Assembly: GCA_964586775.1 (NCBI GenBank)
Contig: CAZPJD010000285.1
Location: 1 to 15,046 of the forward strand
Origin: JADLEX01 sp964586775
GTDB taxonomy: Bacteria > Lernaellota > Lernaellaia > JACKCT01
Direction of reading: 5' to 3'
Length of the DNA: 15,046 nt
Shown here piece by piece: positions 1 to 8,767 of the stretch. The position numbers were made by a program, and so were the translations under genes. The notes beneath the pieces are model-generated. The model was not told where the DNA came from. It was given only the letters and a program-made list of their open reading frames with translations, and ran no database searches. Positions within the stretch are counted from its first letter, which is position 1, and each line of letters opens with the position of its first letter.

Positions 1-1139
1 TGTATTTCCTGATCGGCATCTGGGGCGCGCCCACGCGCACCGAGGCCGACGGACGCGTGCGCGGCGGCCCTTACGCGGCGATCAAGTTTTTCCTCTACAC
101 GCTCGCCGGTTCTGTGCTGATGCTGCTCGCGCTCATCGCGATCTACTACAACTCGGGGCCCTCGCGCCTCGTGGACGGCACGACGACCGCGCACACCTTC
201 AACATCGTCGAACTCATCCGTATGGGCCGCGACGGCACCTTCGCAGCCGCGTCGCCGATTCTGGGAGTGGCGTTTCCGACCATCGTCTTTGCGGCGCTTT
301 TCATCGGGTTCTCCATCAAGGTCCCGATGTTCCCATTCCACACGTGGCTTCCCGACGCGCACGTCGATGCTCCGACGCCGATCTCGGTCATCCTCGCGGG
401 CATCCTGCTCAAGACGGGAATGTACGGCATCCTGCGTTTCAACATGCAGATGCTGCCCGGCGTGATGGTGAGCGCGGCGGCGATTATCGCCGTCTTCGGC
501 GTCATCAACATCATCTACGGCGCGTTCGTGTGTCTCGCGCAAAAAGACCTCAAGAAGCTCATCGCGTATTCGTCGGTCAGCCACATGGGCTTTTGCTTGC
601 TCGGAATGGCGGCGCTGACGCCCCAGGGCATCTCGGGCTGCGTGTTCCAGATGGTGTCGCACGGCGTGATCTCGCCCATGCTCTTTCTTCTCGCCGGCGT
701 CGTGTACGACCGCGCGCACACCCGCGAGATCGAGGGCTTCGGCGGTCTCGCCGCAAAGCTGCCCGAATACACGGCGCTCACGGGCCTTGCCTTCATGGCG
801 TCGCTGGGCCTGCCGGGGCTCGCCGGATTCATCGGCGAGGTGCTGGTATTCCTCGGCGGCTTCGGCGCGGCCGATCCCAACTTCCGGTGGTTCGTGGTCT
901 GCGCGGTTCCGTCGGTGGTCATCACCGCGGGCTACTACCTGTGGACGATGCAGCGAATGTTCCTCGGCGCGTTCAACGAAAAGTGGGCGCACCTGTGGGA
1001 TGTGAACTGGCGCGAGCGACTGACGCTCTATCCCCTCGCGGCGGTCACCGTGCTGCTGGGCTTCTGGCCCGCGCCGGTGTTCAACCTCGTCAACACGACG
1101 CTCCACCAACTCGTCGCCGTCGTGAAGACGTCGATGTGA
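1..1139 (+). CDS. nuoM: NADH-quinone oxidoreductase subunit M (NuoM), 3' part
   Basis: This is the C-terminal part of the antiporter-like subunit of respiratory complex I, an inner-membrane protein that couples quinone reduction to proton pumping. The frame is open from base 3 and the start lies outside the window; the GTG at 57 is internal, because family-typical sequence (YFLIGIWG) is encoded before it. The signature loop reads KVPMFPFHTWLPDAH, followed by APTPISVILAGILLKTG; the lysines in these two stretches match the family's conserved intramembrane lysines. Further on come KKLIAYSSVSHMG and PGLAGFIGE, whose Glu is probably the conserved acidic residue of a late helix. Many hydrophobic segments follow one another up to the stop. 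nuoN begins 16 bases downstream, so the two are almost certainly cotranscribed at the end of a nuo operon. The related subunits NuoL and MrpD/A are less likely, given the nuoM-nuoN order and the motif spelling. Identification is firm. Confidence 0.96.
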   Translation, partial: YFLIGIWGAPTRTEADGRVRGGPYAAIKFFLYTLAGSVLMLLALIAIYYNSGPSRLVDGTTTAHTFNIVELIRMGRDGTFAAASPILGVAFPTIVFAALFIGFSIKVPMFPFHTWLPDAHVDAPTPISVILAGILLKTGMYGILRFNMQMLPGVMVSAAAIIAVFGVINIIYGAFVCLAQKDLKKLIAYSSVSHMGFCLLGMAALTPQGISGCVFQMVSHGVISPMLFLLAGVVYDRAHTREIEGFGGLAAKLPEYTALTGLAFMASLGLPGLAGFIGEVLVFLGGFGAADPNFRWFVVCAVPSVVITAGYYLWTMQRMFLGAFNEKWAHLWDVNWRERLTLYPLAAVTVLLGFWPAPVFNLVNTTLHQLVAVVKTSM

Positions 1140-1155
1140 CGACGGGGGTGCGTCG

Positions 1156-2637
1156 ATGACCGCCGATCTCGCCCGAATCCTTCCCGAAGTCGTCCTGATG
1201 CTCGGCATCGTCGCCGTGCTGATGGTCGATCTGTTGTGGAAGACCGAGTCGTCGCGGCGCGGCGCGCTGGCGGCCACGGCGCTTGCGTCGGTCGCGGGCG
1301 CGCTGGTCGCCCTCGTGGCCCGGGGCGGCGACGTGGGCACGGCGTTTTCGGGCATGCTCGCGCTCGATGGCTTCGCGACGTTCTTCCGCGCCTTTTTCCT
1401 CGTCGTCGCGGGCTACGGCGTGTGGCTCGGCGCGTCGTCTGACGAGATTCCCGAATCGCGACTCGGCGAGTTTCTGCTGCTGCTTCTTTCGCTCACGCTG
1501 GGACTGTCGTTTCTCGCGTCGGCGCGCAACCTGCTCATGATTTATCTTTCGATCGAGCTCGTCTCGATCCCGTCATACATCCTCGCGGGATTCCGGCGCG
1601 GCGACCGAAAATCGAGCGAGGCCGCGCTCAAATACGTCATCTACGGCGCGGGCGCGTCGGGGCTCATGCTCTACGGCTTCTCGCTGATCTACGGATTGAC
1701 GGGTTCGCTCGATCTCGCGGCGATCGGCGGCATCCTGCCGGTGTCGTCGGGCGAATTCGGAACGAACCTGACGATCGCGGCGGCGGCGATCTTTTCGCTT
1801 GCGGGATTCGGCTACAAGGTCGCGGCGGTGCCGTTTCACATGTGGTGCCCCGACGTCTACGAGGGCGCGCCCACGCCCTTCGTTGCCTTTTTATCCGTCG
1901 GCCCCAAGGCCGCGGGGCTTGCCGCGCTCATCCGTTTTCTCGGCGTCGCGTTTCCCACGCCCGAGATGTTCGGTCTTGCTGCGAAGCACTTTCCGTGGGC
2001 GCTCGTCGTGGGAGTGCTCGCGATCGCCACGATGACGCTCGGCAACGTCGTCGCCATCGCGCAGGACAACGTGAAGCGTCTGCTGGCGTATTCCAGCATC
2101 GCGCACGCGGGTTATCTGCTCATGGGTGTTGCGGTGGCGTCGCCCGAGTCGATTCGCGCCGTGATGATGTACCTCGGTGTCTATCTCGCGATGAATCTGG
2201 GCGCATTCGGCGCGGTGCTCGCGGTGCGCTACGCGACCGGCTACGAGACGATCGGCGCTTACAAGGGCCTCGGCACACGCAGTCCGCTGCTGGCCGTGCT
2301 GCTCGCGATCTTCCTGTTTTCGCTGACGGGCGTGCCGCCCTTCGCCGGGTTCATCGGCAAGCTCTATCTCTTCGCCTCGGTGCTGCACGCGGGAACGCCG
2401 TTCTTCTACGCGCTCGCGATCATCGGCGTTCTCAACACGGCCGTCTCGCTTTACGCCTACGCCCGCGTGCTCAAGGCGATGTACTTCGAGGCGCTGCCGG
2501 GCGTCGAACCGCCGCGTTCGCTCACCTTCGCGCACGGCGCAATCCTCGTTTCGCTTGCGGTTCCCACGCTGGTGCTGGGCGTGTGGTGGTCGCCGCTGAT
2601 CGAGGCGATCAAGCGCTACTCGACGATCATTCCCTGA
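1156..2637 (+). CDS. nuoN: NADH-quinone oxidoreductase subunit N (NuoN)
   Basis: A complete 493-residue antiporter-like membrane subunit of complex I, of usual length for NuoN. It is hydrophobic throughout, consistent with about 14 membrane helices. Family residues are visible: Glu134 in YLSIELVSIPSYIL, Lys221 in FGYKVAAVPFHMWCPDVYEG, Lys251 in SVGPKAAG, the KRLLAYSSIAHAGY stretch near 307-320, and Lys402 in GFIGKLYLF. These lysines and the glutamate form the proton pathway in the well-studied homologues (known for the family). The ATG at 1156 follows a G-rich stretch (GGGGGTG) and lies 16 bases after the nuoM stop, so this start is well placed. No further nuo gene follows: the next gene is on the opposite strand, so nuoN ends the operon here. 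No intrinsic terminator fits in the 10-base gap to the convergent gene's stop. Confidence 0.97.
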   Translation: MTADLARILPEVVLMLGIVAVLMVDLLWKTESSRRGALAATALASVAGALVALVARGGDVGTAFSGMLALDGFATFFRAFFLVVAGYGVWLGASSDEIPESRLGEFLLLLLSLTLGLSFLASARNLLMIYLSIELVSIPSYILAGFRRGDRKSSEAALKYVIYGAGASGLMLYGFSLIYGLTGSLDLAAIGGILPVSSGEFGTNLTIAAAAIFSLAGFGYKVAAVPFHMWCPDVYEGAPTPFVAFLSVGPKAAGLAALIRFLGVAFPTPEMFGLAAKHFPWALVVGVLAIATMTLGNVVAIAQDNVKRLLAYSSIAHAGYLLMGVAVASPESIRAVMMYLGVYLAMNLGAFGAVLAVRYATGYETIGAYKGLGTRSPLLAVLLAIFLFSLTGVPPFAGFIGKLYLFASVLHAGTPFFYALAIIGVLNTAVSLYAYARVLKAMYFEALPGVEPPRSLTFAHGAILVSLAVPTLVLGVWWSPLIEAIKRYSTIIP

Positions 2638-2647
2638 ATCGAATCGA

Positions 2648-4657
2648 TCACAGCGCGAGCGGGTCGATGACCTCGCCCGTGCCGGTGTCGAGCCGCGTCC
2701 GCAACCAGTGCAGGATCTGCTCGCGGGCCGCCGCGCCGAGTGCGTCATCGTCGAAAATCAGCGTGTGCTCCTCGGTGTCGAACTGGTAGAACGCGGAGCC
2801 CTCGTACGGCGCGGCCACGTGCGTCGCACCGACGTCCCAAGCGAAGGGTTCGAGCTGCGGCCATCCGCCGGATCGGCACAGCCACCCGCCGGGGGGACCG
2901 CCGATCGTCTCGTCGTACGCGCTGCCCTGTTGCAGCACGTCGGGGATCGCGCCGCCCATCGGCGCGAGCGGATCGCTCATCGCGCGGCGGACGAAGTTCG
3001 CCGGGTCGGCGGGATCGAGAATCGTCTGCAACACGTGCATGACGAGGTACAGAAAATCCGTCACCGGCTCGCCCGGCGCGATGAGCGCCTCGAGAGCGCG
3101 GATGGCTTCGAAATACGGCGCGGCTTCGCCCTCGAGCACAATGGAGGCGAACTTCGCGCCCGACGCGGCGAGCACGTTCGCGTCCATGTCGGGATCGAGC
3201 GCGAGCAAGGACCCCGCGACAATCGACCCGAACGACATGCCCATGTTGAAGACGTGCGCCGTGTCGAAATCGGGTGCTTCGTCCTCGTCGAGATCGACAT
3301 TGTCCAGCGAACGCAGTGCGCGCGCGATCCACAGTGTGTCGGTCGTGGTTTCGCGGAAGTTGTCGCGGATCACGTCGGGACGCGCCAGGTTGAAGAAGCA
3401 CAGAAATTGGCCAACCTCGCCCGTGCCCGGCGGCAGACGATCGCCGTGGCACACGCCATCCGATGCCGCGATCGCGATTCCGGTCGTTGCGGATTGCGTG
3501 GTGTATGGCGCTCGCATCTCGTGCTTGTCGTTGAAGATGCCGTGTTCGAACAGCAGAACCGGGTACGGCGGTCCGCCCGGGTGGGCGTCGGCGGCGGGCA
3601 ATACAAAAAATACTCGCACCGGCTCGACATGATCGACGGTGGGATCGCCATTCGCATCGAAGGTCCACGCGCCGTCCGCGCCCTGAAAGATCGGCACATC
3701 CACCGTCGCGTGCGCGGTGGCCCACAACTCGGGTCCGGCCTCCTCGACGATCTCCCAGTCGTATAAGGCGGGTGGATGATCCGCGGCGTATTCCGCCAGC
3801 ACACGCGCAGCGGCTTCGAGATCGGCCGTCGCGTGCATGGTGGTGAACGACGAAAGAGCGAGCACCTGCTGGTCCGGGTATCCCCGGTCGTTGAGCCGCG
3901 AAAGCGCATCGACAAGGACTCCCCCCGCGCCGTCGTCGCTCGCGCCGTAGAGCGCCGACCACGCGGTGCGCATCGTCGCGGACGCGCGGTAGCACCCGCC
4001 GCCGGTGGTGAGCGCGCGCGTGGCGACGAGCACGTAACGGGTGCGTTCACGCAGCGGCCACCACGGCGTGACCCGCAAGTCGGGCGCGCGCCACTCGACG
4101 CGGATCGGTGCGAGTTCGCCGTCGTGCGGGCTCGACGGATCGTCCACCATCAAGAAGACGCCGTCGCCGGTGGAGGGGTCGATCTCGTCGGGCATGCTCG
4201 ATGCGTCGGGCTCGTCGCCGATCGGTACGTAGGCGTCCGCGAGCGGCGAGAAGCCGGTCGACTGCTCATACGCGCGAACGAGAAAGCCCAGCAGATTTGC
4301 GCGCGCGATCTTGCCGACGGGCAGGGGCGTCGCGCCATCGAGACGCAGACGCACTCCGCTTGGCGACGTCGAATCGGGCGCGATATAGAGGTCGCTGGGG
4401 TAGGGCGCGACGTTCGGCGATGCCGTCAAATCGAATGTGAGTTCCGGTCCCGAATCGCATGTCTCGGGGTAGGTCGGAGTCGTGTCGTCATCGTCCACGT
4501 CGTCGTCCGCCGAATCGTCGTCGGCATCGTCGTCATCGCCTGCCGTATCGTCGTCCAACGCATCGTCGTCAGACACGTCGTCGTCGTCGTCCGACCCGCA
4601 TCCGACAGCGACGAACGCAACCATCGCGACCGCCCACAAGCACAACGCTCTGCACAT
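2648..4657 (-). CDS. Lipoprotein with Asp-rich stalk and alpha/beta-hydrolase domain
   Basis: A predicted exported lipoprotein of 669 residues. The ATG at 4657 is preferred because GGTGGG lies 5 bases upstream; GTG at 4666 would add three residues. The N-terminus is hydrophobic and ends in AVGC, a lipobox with Cys20 as the likely lipidated residue. Residues of about 23-58 are a nearly pure Asp/Ser/Ala/Thr spacer. The rest resembles secreted serine hydrolases of the bacterial lipase/virulence-lipase type: an FEHGIF segment near 370 (possible oxyanion strand), the nucleophile elbow NMGMSFGS with Ser475, and EEH with His631 near the C-terminus as the probable catalytic His. The acid member is not certain. 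It follows the subtilase-like gene with a gap of about 15-24 bases and no promoter room, so one transcript is likely. Substrate is unknown; lipase, esterase or peptidase are all possible. Exported lipoprotein is firm; hydrolase activity is inference from motifs. Confidence 0.82.
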   Translation of the reverse strand: MCRALCLWAVAMVAFVAVGCGSDDDDDVSDDDALDDDTAGDDDDADDDSADDDVDDDDTTPTYPETCDSGPELTFDLTASPNVAPYPSDLYIAPDSTSPSGVRLRLDGATPLPVGKIARANLLGFLVRAYEQSTGFSPLADAYVPIGDEPDASSMPDEIDPSTGDGVFLMVDDPSSPHDGELAPIRVEWRAPDLRVTPWWPLRERTRYVLVATRALTTGGGCYRASATMRTAWSALYGASDDGAGGVLVDALSRLNDRGYPDQQVLALSSFTTMHATADLEAAARVLAEYAADHPPALYDWEIVEEAGPELWATAHATVDVPIFQGADGAWTFDANGDPTVDHVEPVRVFFVLPAADAHPGGPPYPVLLFEHGIFNDKHEMRAPYTTQSATTGIAIAASDGVCHGDRLPPGTGEVGQFLCFFNLARPDVIRDNFRETTTDTLWIARALRSLDNVDLDEDEAPDFDTAHVFNMGMSFGSIVAGSLLALDPDMDANVLAASGAKFASIVLEGEAAPYFEAIRALEALIAPGEPVTDFLYLVMHVLQTILDPADPANFVRRAMSDPLAPMGGAIPDVLQQGSAYDETIGGPPGGWLCRSGGWPQLEPFAWDVGATHVAAPYEGSAFYQFDTEEHTLIFDDDALGAAAREQILHWLRTRLDTGTGEVIDPLAL
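4484..4591 (-). repeat. GAC/GAT trinucleotide tract encoding the lipoprotein's Asp-rich stalk
   Basis: The plus strand reads as near-continuous GTC/ATC/GTCG words here. On the minus strand it encodes runs such as SDDDALDDDTAGDDDDADDD directly after the lipobox Cys. Mixed GAC and GAT codons and Ser/Ala/Thr interruptions keep it from being a perfect microsatellite. Confidence 0.8.
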
Positions 4658-4681
4658 CACGCCCACCGCTGTATACGCCGT

Positions 4682-7600
4682 TCAGCAGCCGCAACCGTCG
4701 TCGTCATCATCGTCGCTGCCGCTCGGCGCGGTGTCGTCGTCGCCGGAATCATCATCGCCGGCCGAGTCGTCGTCGCTCGTGTCGTCGTCGGGCGGGTTCG
4801 TGTTGACCGTCTGTGGCACGCTGATGAGCGAGAAGTGGCCGAGTTCATCGACGCTTCGGATCGCGAACCACAGCTCAGGCTCGTCCGATTCGACGTCGAT
4901 CGACACCGTTGTTCCGCCGACCACGGGCGACGGCACACCGGCCACCGTGGCGGCCTGTGTGAACGCGGCGACGCCTTCGAGGTCGTCACGGCTCGTCGCC
5001 ATGCGAACGTCGTACGCCGCGGCTGTTCCGCACATCCAATCGTCGCCCGGCGCGGTGAACGAAAGACGATAGCCGCCGTCCGTCTCCGATACCTCGATGT
5101 CGGTCGCGACACTCGGCGGCAGCGTGTCGACGTTCCAGAAGCCGGTGTTGCGTTCGTCGTGATGGAAGGACCACCAGTCGGACGCGATGGCCGTTTCGCC
5201 GCACGCGTCGCCCGCGGTTTTCCACCCCCACAGCCAGCCTTCCAGCGTGTACTGATAGACCTCCATCTTGCCGTCGAGGTCCGTATCGCCGATCGACGGC
5301 GACGACGCCGACCACTGGTTCGTGAACTTGGGCCACGTCGGCGGCTGCGCGCCGTCGTAGTCCACCGCGTCCACGGTGAATCCGCCGGTCCCGGCTATGG
5401 CTTCCTGCCGCCCGTCGCCGGAGATATCCGCAATGATCGGGTTCACGTACCAATTGCTGTCGCGCTGTTCGCTCTCGAAGACCTGTCCGCCGATGTCGGC
5501 CAGCGACCACGCCGCGAGCACGGGGCGCAGCAGCGAGATCCAGCCGTCGATAATGTCGAAGACGCTGGAGAGCGGCAGCACGTATTCGGGAATGTCGTCG
5601 CCGTCCATGCGGCCGAACGCGCCGTGCGCGAGCGCGTTGAAGCCCGACGCCGAGAGCGTCAGCACCTCGATGTCGCCGTTGTCCCACTTGAGCATCTGCG
5701 GGAACCAGATCGCGGACCCGACGCCGATCCACGTCTTGCCGTCGTAACGCGCCACCGCCGGGCTCGATGTGATACCGATCGTCACCGGCGGCAGCGGTAG
5801 CAGGTCGCTGACGGGCCCGAGAATTGGGACAGGGAACCCCGGCAGGAAGGGCGAGCCGGATTCGTTCTCGTACCCGTCGTGAAAGACCGCGTAGAACCGC
5901 GTGCCCTTGAGCCCGATCAGGCCATCCTCGCAGACCTCCGACGTGCCGACGAGAATCGACGGAAATTCGGCGATGTCCTCGTTCGCGGAATCGGGGTCGA
6001 AGATGCCGACGGCGGGCGTGGTGATGATCTGCGGATCGAACGCCGAATCCTCGCGCACGCACTCCGCCGCCGGGCGCACCGCGCCGGGGTCGGACTTGAG
6101 CAGCACGGGGAAACCGGGCATGGGATCCGCGCGTCCGTCGTCGTCGCCGTCCACCGGTGTCCAAACATAAACGCGGCCATCGTAGCTGCCCGCGATGACT
6201 TCGAGCACGCCGTTGTTGTCGAGATCGGCCAGCACGGGCGAGGTGTTGAAGACGCGCCCGTGGCCGAAGTCGTCGGTGGTGGTGTTGTCGGGCTCGTTCG
6301 CCCAAACCGGGAAGCCGGGCAGCAGCGGCGTGGGATCACCCTGATCGTCCAGGTGCGCCTTGCCGTTGCGATGAATCGCGAGCACCGCGCCCGCGTAGGT
6401 CGCGACCACGATCGCCGGTTCGCCGTCGCCGAACAAATCGGCCACGGCGGGGGTGCTGAGGGTCACGTCGCTCGGGAAATCGAGACCGTTGTATTCCATG
6501 ACGTCGATGGGGAAGCCGTCCATCATCTCCCACGCATCGGTGGCGGGATTCTGCTTGAACACCATGATGCTCTGCGATCCGCTCGCCGCGACGATCATTT
6601 CGAGGCGTCCATCCGCATCGCCGTCGAGGTCGTAGAGCGTCACCGACGAGCGCCCCGACGCATCGAGGTCCATCGGGAATCCCGGCAGCAGTCCGTGGTT
6701 GTCGTCCTGATCGCGATGAACCGCGAGCGTGCGCCGGTCCTCGCCGCGCACCACGCCGACGCCGGGTTGGTTGTAGGTCGCGCGCAGGCGCAACGTGACC
6801 GTGAAATCAAAGGACGTCTCGGGCGACTTTTCGTAGGTGGCGGGATCGAGCAGGCCGGAGATGTCCACCGACGCGATGGGTCCGTCGATCGCGTCCTGAC
6901 CCGAACCCGAGGCCACCGTCTCGAACGCGCCGTCCAGCGGCTCCTTGCCCACGGCGACCTGCAATTGCCAATCGAACTCGCGGTCGCGCGCGAACATGTA
7001 CGCGTCCACATCGATGGTCGGCGTCAGCTCGGGATCGGCGACCGTGTACCACGCGGGCGCGAGAAACTTGACCTCGGCGGGAATGTGCTGCGGCACGCCG
7101 AGCTCCGCGTCGCCGAGCATGTCGAGCGCCGAGCGCGCGTTGGGCCGGCCGTAACCGAAGTGCGCGTCCCAACCGGGCTGGCATCCGCCGCCAGTCCACG
7201 TGAGGCAAAAACGCGCGATGTCGTCAGCGCTCATCGTCACGATCTGCTTGACCTCGTTGGCCGAAATCGGAATGCCGAGCTCGAGCGCGCGCGAGTAGAT
7301 GAGCCCGACGAGACCAGCGACATTCCCCGCCGCCTCGGACGAACACGCGCCGGAGCTGCCCGCGACGTGGACGTGTTCGCCCCACATCGTGCAGTACGAT
7401 TCGGTGAATCCGAAGATCTGCATGGGCAGGAAGTCGAGAAAGTCGATCGGCGGAATCGGCAGGATCGCCTTGACGTTGAGAATGTCGTCGAACGCGCCGG
7501 GGTAGGCGTGGTGGTAGCTGTCCTCGTCGCTGGCCACGCCGATGAGCGTCGTGCCCGCCTCGGAAATTTCGGTGAAGAGCCGGTTGATCTCGCCCGACTG

Positions 7601-8755
7601 GTTGAGCGATTCCGACGCGAAGACGGCGACCTGCGCACCCATCTCGTGGGCGTACACCACACCCGCGGCCAGCATGTTCGCCTCGGTCATCACCGAATCC
7701 GAAATGCGCACGGGCAGAATGGTGCAATAGGGGCAAAAGCCCGGCTTGTCGTCCTCGCCGTTGTCGCCGATGCCGACCGCGTCGCGCGCGCGGTCCTCGC
7801 CGTGGCCGCCTTCGGGGAAATCGACCACGCCCAGCGCCTCGTTGGCGTCGCGGAAAAAGTCCCACCCGCTGATGTCGTCCACGAACCCGTTGCCGTCGTT
7901 GTCCGCGCCGTCCTCAAACGTGGCGAACAGATCGGGGATCGTGACCGCGTGACCGAGCCCCGCGAAGGCCGGGTCGTCGTCGTAGTCGCGCACGTTGAAC
8001 TTGCCGTCGCCGTTGCAGTCGTAGGCGTCGGGGAAACACGGCGTTCCCGATACGGTGGGCTCGGGCAGCTCGCCGCGATTCAGGAAGTAGTTCTCCTCCA
8101 GCTCGTCGTAGTGGTACTTCTCGATGCCGTCGTCCACCACCGCGATGATGACCTGCGGCTGCCCGCCGGTGACCTTCCACGCCTCCGTCGCCGACATGCC
8201 GGGGATCGTCTCGGTGCGCGCGGGGTTCGTGTTCTCGGGGTCTACCGGGTTGTAGCCGACCAGCACGTTGGCGTTGGCGAAGGCATCCACGAAATTGAAC
8301 GGGTCGCCCGGATCCCACGCCTGCAAGATGTCCATGTCGTTGGGGATGTTCGCGGCGAAGACGTCGTCGAAGGGGTACGCGCCGTCGAAGGGCGAGTCCC
8401 CCGTGCTCTCCACCGCGCTCGTGATCTGCAAACGCAGCCTTCGCGCAAACGGCCACCGCCCGTTCGCCGTCGCCGGTTCGATCACCAGCGTGTCGTTCGC
8501 AACGTTGGTGGTGTCGAACGAAAACGCGAACGGCACCGTGACCGAATCGTCCTCGGCGTACTCGACCGCGACGGACGAGGCGTTCACGGTACCCGTGTCG
8601 AGGCTCGCGTCGAACACGATGCGCATGGGTTCGTACGTGAAGTTTTGATATCGACCGATTCGGTGGCTCTGCGCGGTGATCGACAGCGCGAAGGCGTGCG
8701 TGGCGACGAGCGCGAAAGCGATGGCGGCGAGAAGGGCAACGCGGCGCGGACGCAT
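4682..8755 (-). CDS. Secreted subtilase-like protein with FG-GAP/VCBS repeats and Asp-rich GCGC tail
   Basis: A 1357-residue exported multidomain protein. Residues 1-23 look like a Sec signal peptide (cleavage near AFA/LS). About 35-125 resemble an SbsA/Big_5 Ig-like domain. About 195-550 are an S8 subtilase domain: Asp208 in IIAVVDDGIE, the GADNDGNGFVDDISGWDFF stretch, His318 in GGHGED, the LPVRI strand, and Ser473 in CSSEAAGNVAGLVGL. The usual GHGTHVAG and GTSMAAPHVAG spellings are lost, and the oxyanion Asn of the AGN motif appears as Asp410 in GVASDED. Insertions include DCNGDGKFNVRD (246-257), an EF-hand-like calcium loop, and a CPYC pair (341-344). About 690-1190 hold repeats such as YDLDGDADGRLEMIV, ADLFGDGEPAIVV and ADLDNNGVLEVIAG, expected to form a beta-propeller. 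About 1213-1320 look fibronectin-III-like. The tail is Asp-rich and ends GCGC. GGGAGG six bases before the ATG supports the start. Substrate unknown; reduced or lost proteolysis is possible. Confidence 0.88.
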   Translation of the reverse strand: MRPRRVALLAAIAFALVATHAFALSITAQSHRIGRYQNFTYEPMRIVFDASLDTGTVNASSVAVEYAEDDSVTVPFAFSFDTTNVANDTLVIEPATANGRWPFARRLRLQITSAVESTGDSPFDGAYPFDDVFAANIPNDMDILQAWDPGDPFNFVDAFANANVLVGYNPVDPENTNPARTETIPGMSATEAWKVTGGQPQVIIAVVDDGIEKYHYDELEENYFLNRGELPEPTVSGTPCFPDAYDCNGDGKFNVRDYDDDPAFAGLGHAVTIPDLFATFEDGADNDGNGFVDDISGWDFFRDANEALGVVDFPEGGHGEDRARDAVGIGDNGEDDKPGFCPYCTILPVRISDSVMTEANMLAAGVVYAHEMGAQVAVFASESLNQSGEINRLFTEISEAGTTLIGVASDEDSYHHAYPGAFDDILNVKAILPIPPIDFLDFLPMQIFGFTESYCTMWGEHVHVAGSSGACSSEAAGNVAGLVGLIYSRALELGIPISANEVKQIVTMSADDIARFCLTWTGGGCQPGWDAHFGYGRPNARSALDMLGDAELGVPQHIPAEVKFLAPAWYTVADPELTPTIDVDAYMFARDREFDWQLQVAVGKEPLDGAFETVASGSGQDAIDGPIASVDISGLLDPATYEKSPETSFDFTVTLRLRATYNQPGVGVVRGEDRRTLAVHRDQDDNHGLLPGFPMDLDASGRSSVTLYDLDGDADGRLEMIVAASGSQSIMVFKQNPATDAWEMMDGFPIDVMEYNGLDFPSDVTLSTPAVADLFGDGEPAIVVATYAGAVLAIHRNGKAHLDDQGDPTPLLPGFPVWANEPDNTTTDDFGHGRVFNTSPVLADLDNNGVLEVIAGSYDGRVYVWTPVDGDDDGRADPMPGFPVLLKSDPGAVRPAAECVREDSAFDPQIITTPAVGIFDPDSANEDIAEFPSILVGTSEVCEDGLIGLKGTRFYAVFHDGYENESGSPFLPGFPVPILGPVSDLLPLPPVTIGITSSPAVARYDGKTWIGVGSAIWFPQMLKWDNGDIEVLTLSASGFNALAHGAFGRMDGDDIPEYVLPLSSVFDIIDGWISLLRPVLAAWSLADIGGQVFESEQRDSNWYVNPIIADISGDGRQEAIAGTGGFTVDAVDYDGAQPPTWPKFTNQWSASSPSIGDTDLDGKMEVYQYTLEGWLWGWKTAGDACGETAIASDWWSFHHDERNTGFWNVDTLPPSVATDIEVSETDGGYRLSFTAPGDDWMCGTAAAYDVRMATSRDDLEGVAAFTQAATVAGVPSPVVGGTTVSIDVESDEPELWFAIRSVDELGHFSLISVPQTVNTNPPDDDTSDDDSAGDDDSGDDDTAPSGSDDDDDDGCGC
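4697..4789 (-). repeat. GAC/GAT trinucleotide tract encoding the subtilase-like protein's Asp-rich tail
   Basis: A second tract of the same kind, about 106 bases from the first. It encodes DDDTSDDDSAGDDDSGDDD and then SGSDDDDDD immediately before the terminal GCGC. The DDDSA/DDDTA-style spacing is the same as in the neighbouring lipoprotein. Confidence 0.8.
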
Positions 8756-8761
8756 GTCGGG

Positions 8762-8767
8762 CCTCCC
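8762..8767 (-). promoter_or_regulatory. Shine-Dalgarno site of the subtilase-like gene
   Basis: On the minus strand the bases read GGGAGG, six bases before the ATG at 8755. This is a strong ribosome binding site and fixes the start, which also places a clean signal peptide at the N-terminus. Confidence 0.7.

Noticed and set aside
3776..5800. Open frame of 674 codons on the plus strand
   Set aside because: It spans antisense across two good minus-strand genes and their boundary. The product is low-complexity Arg/Val/His sequence, including the reverse of the Asp-rich tracts.
7724..7735. CPYC in the subtilase-like protein as a glutaredoxin-type active site
   Set aside because: The motif sits inside the S8 domain between the His region and the LPVRI strand with no thioredoxin-fold context. 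A disulfide or metal-site role is more likely.
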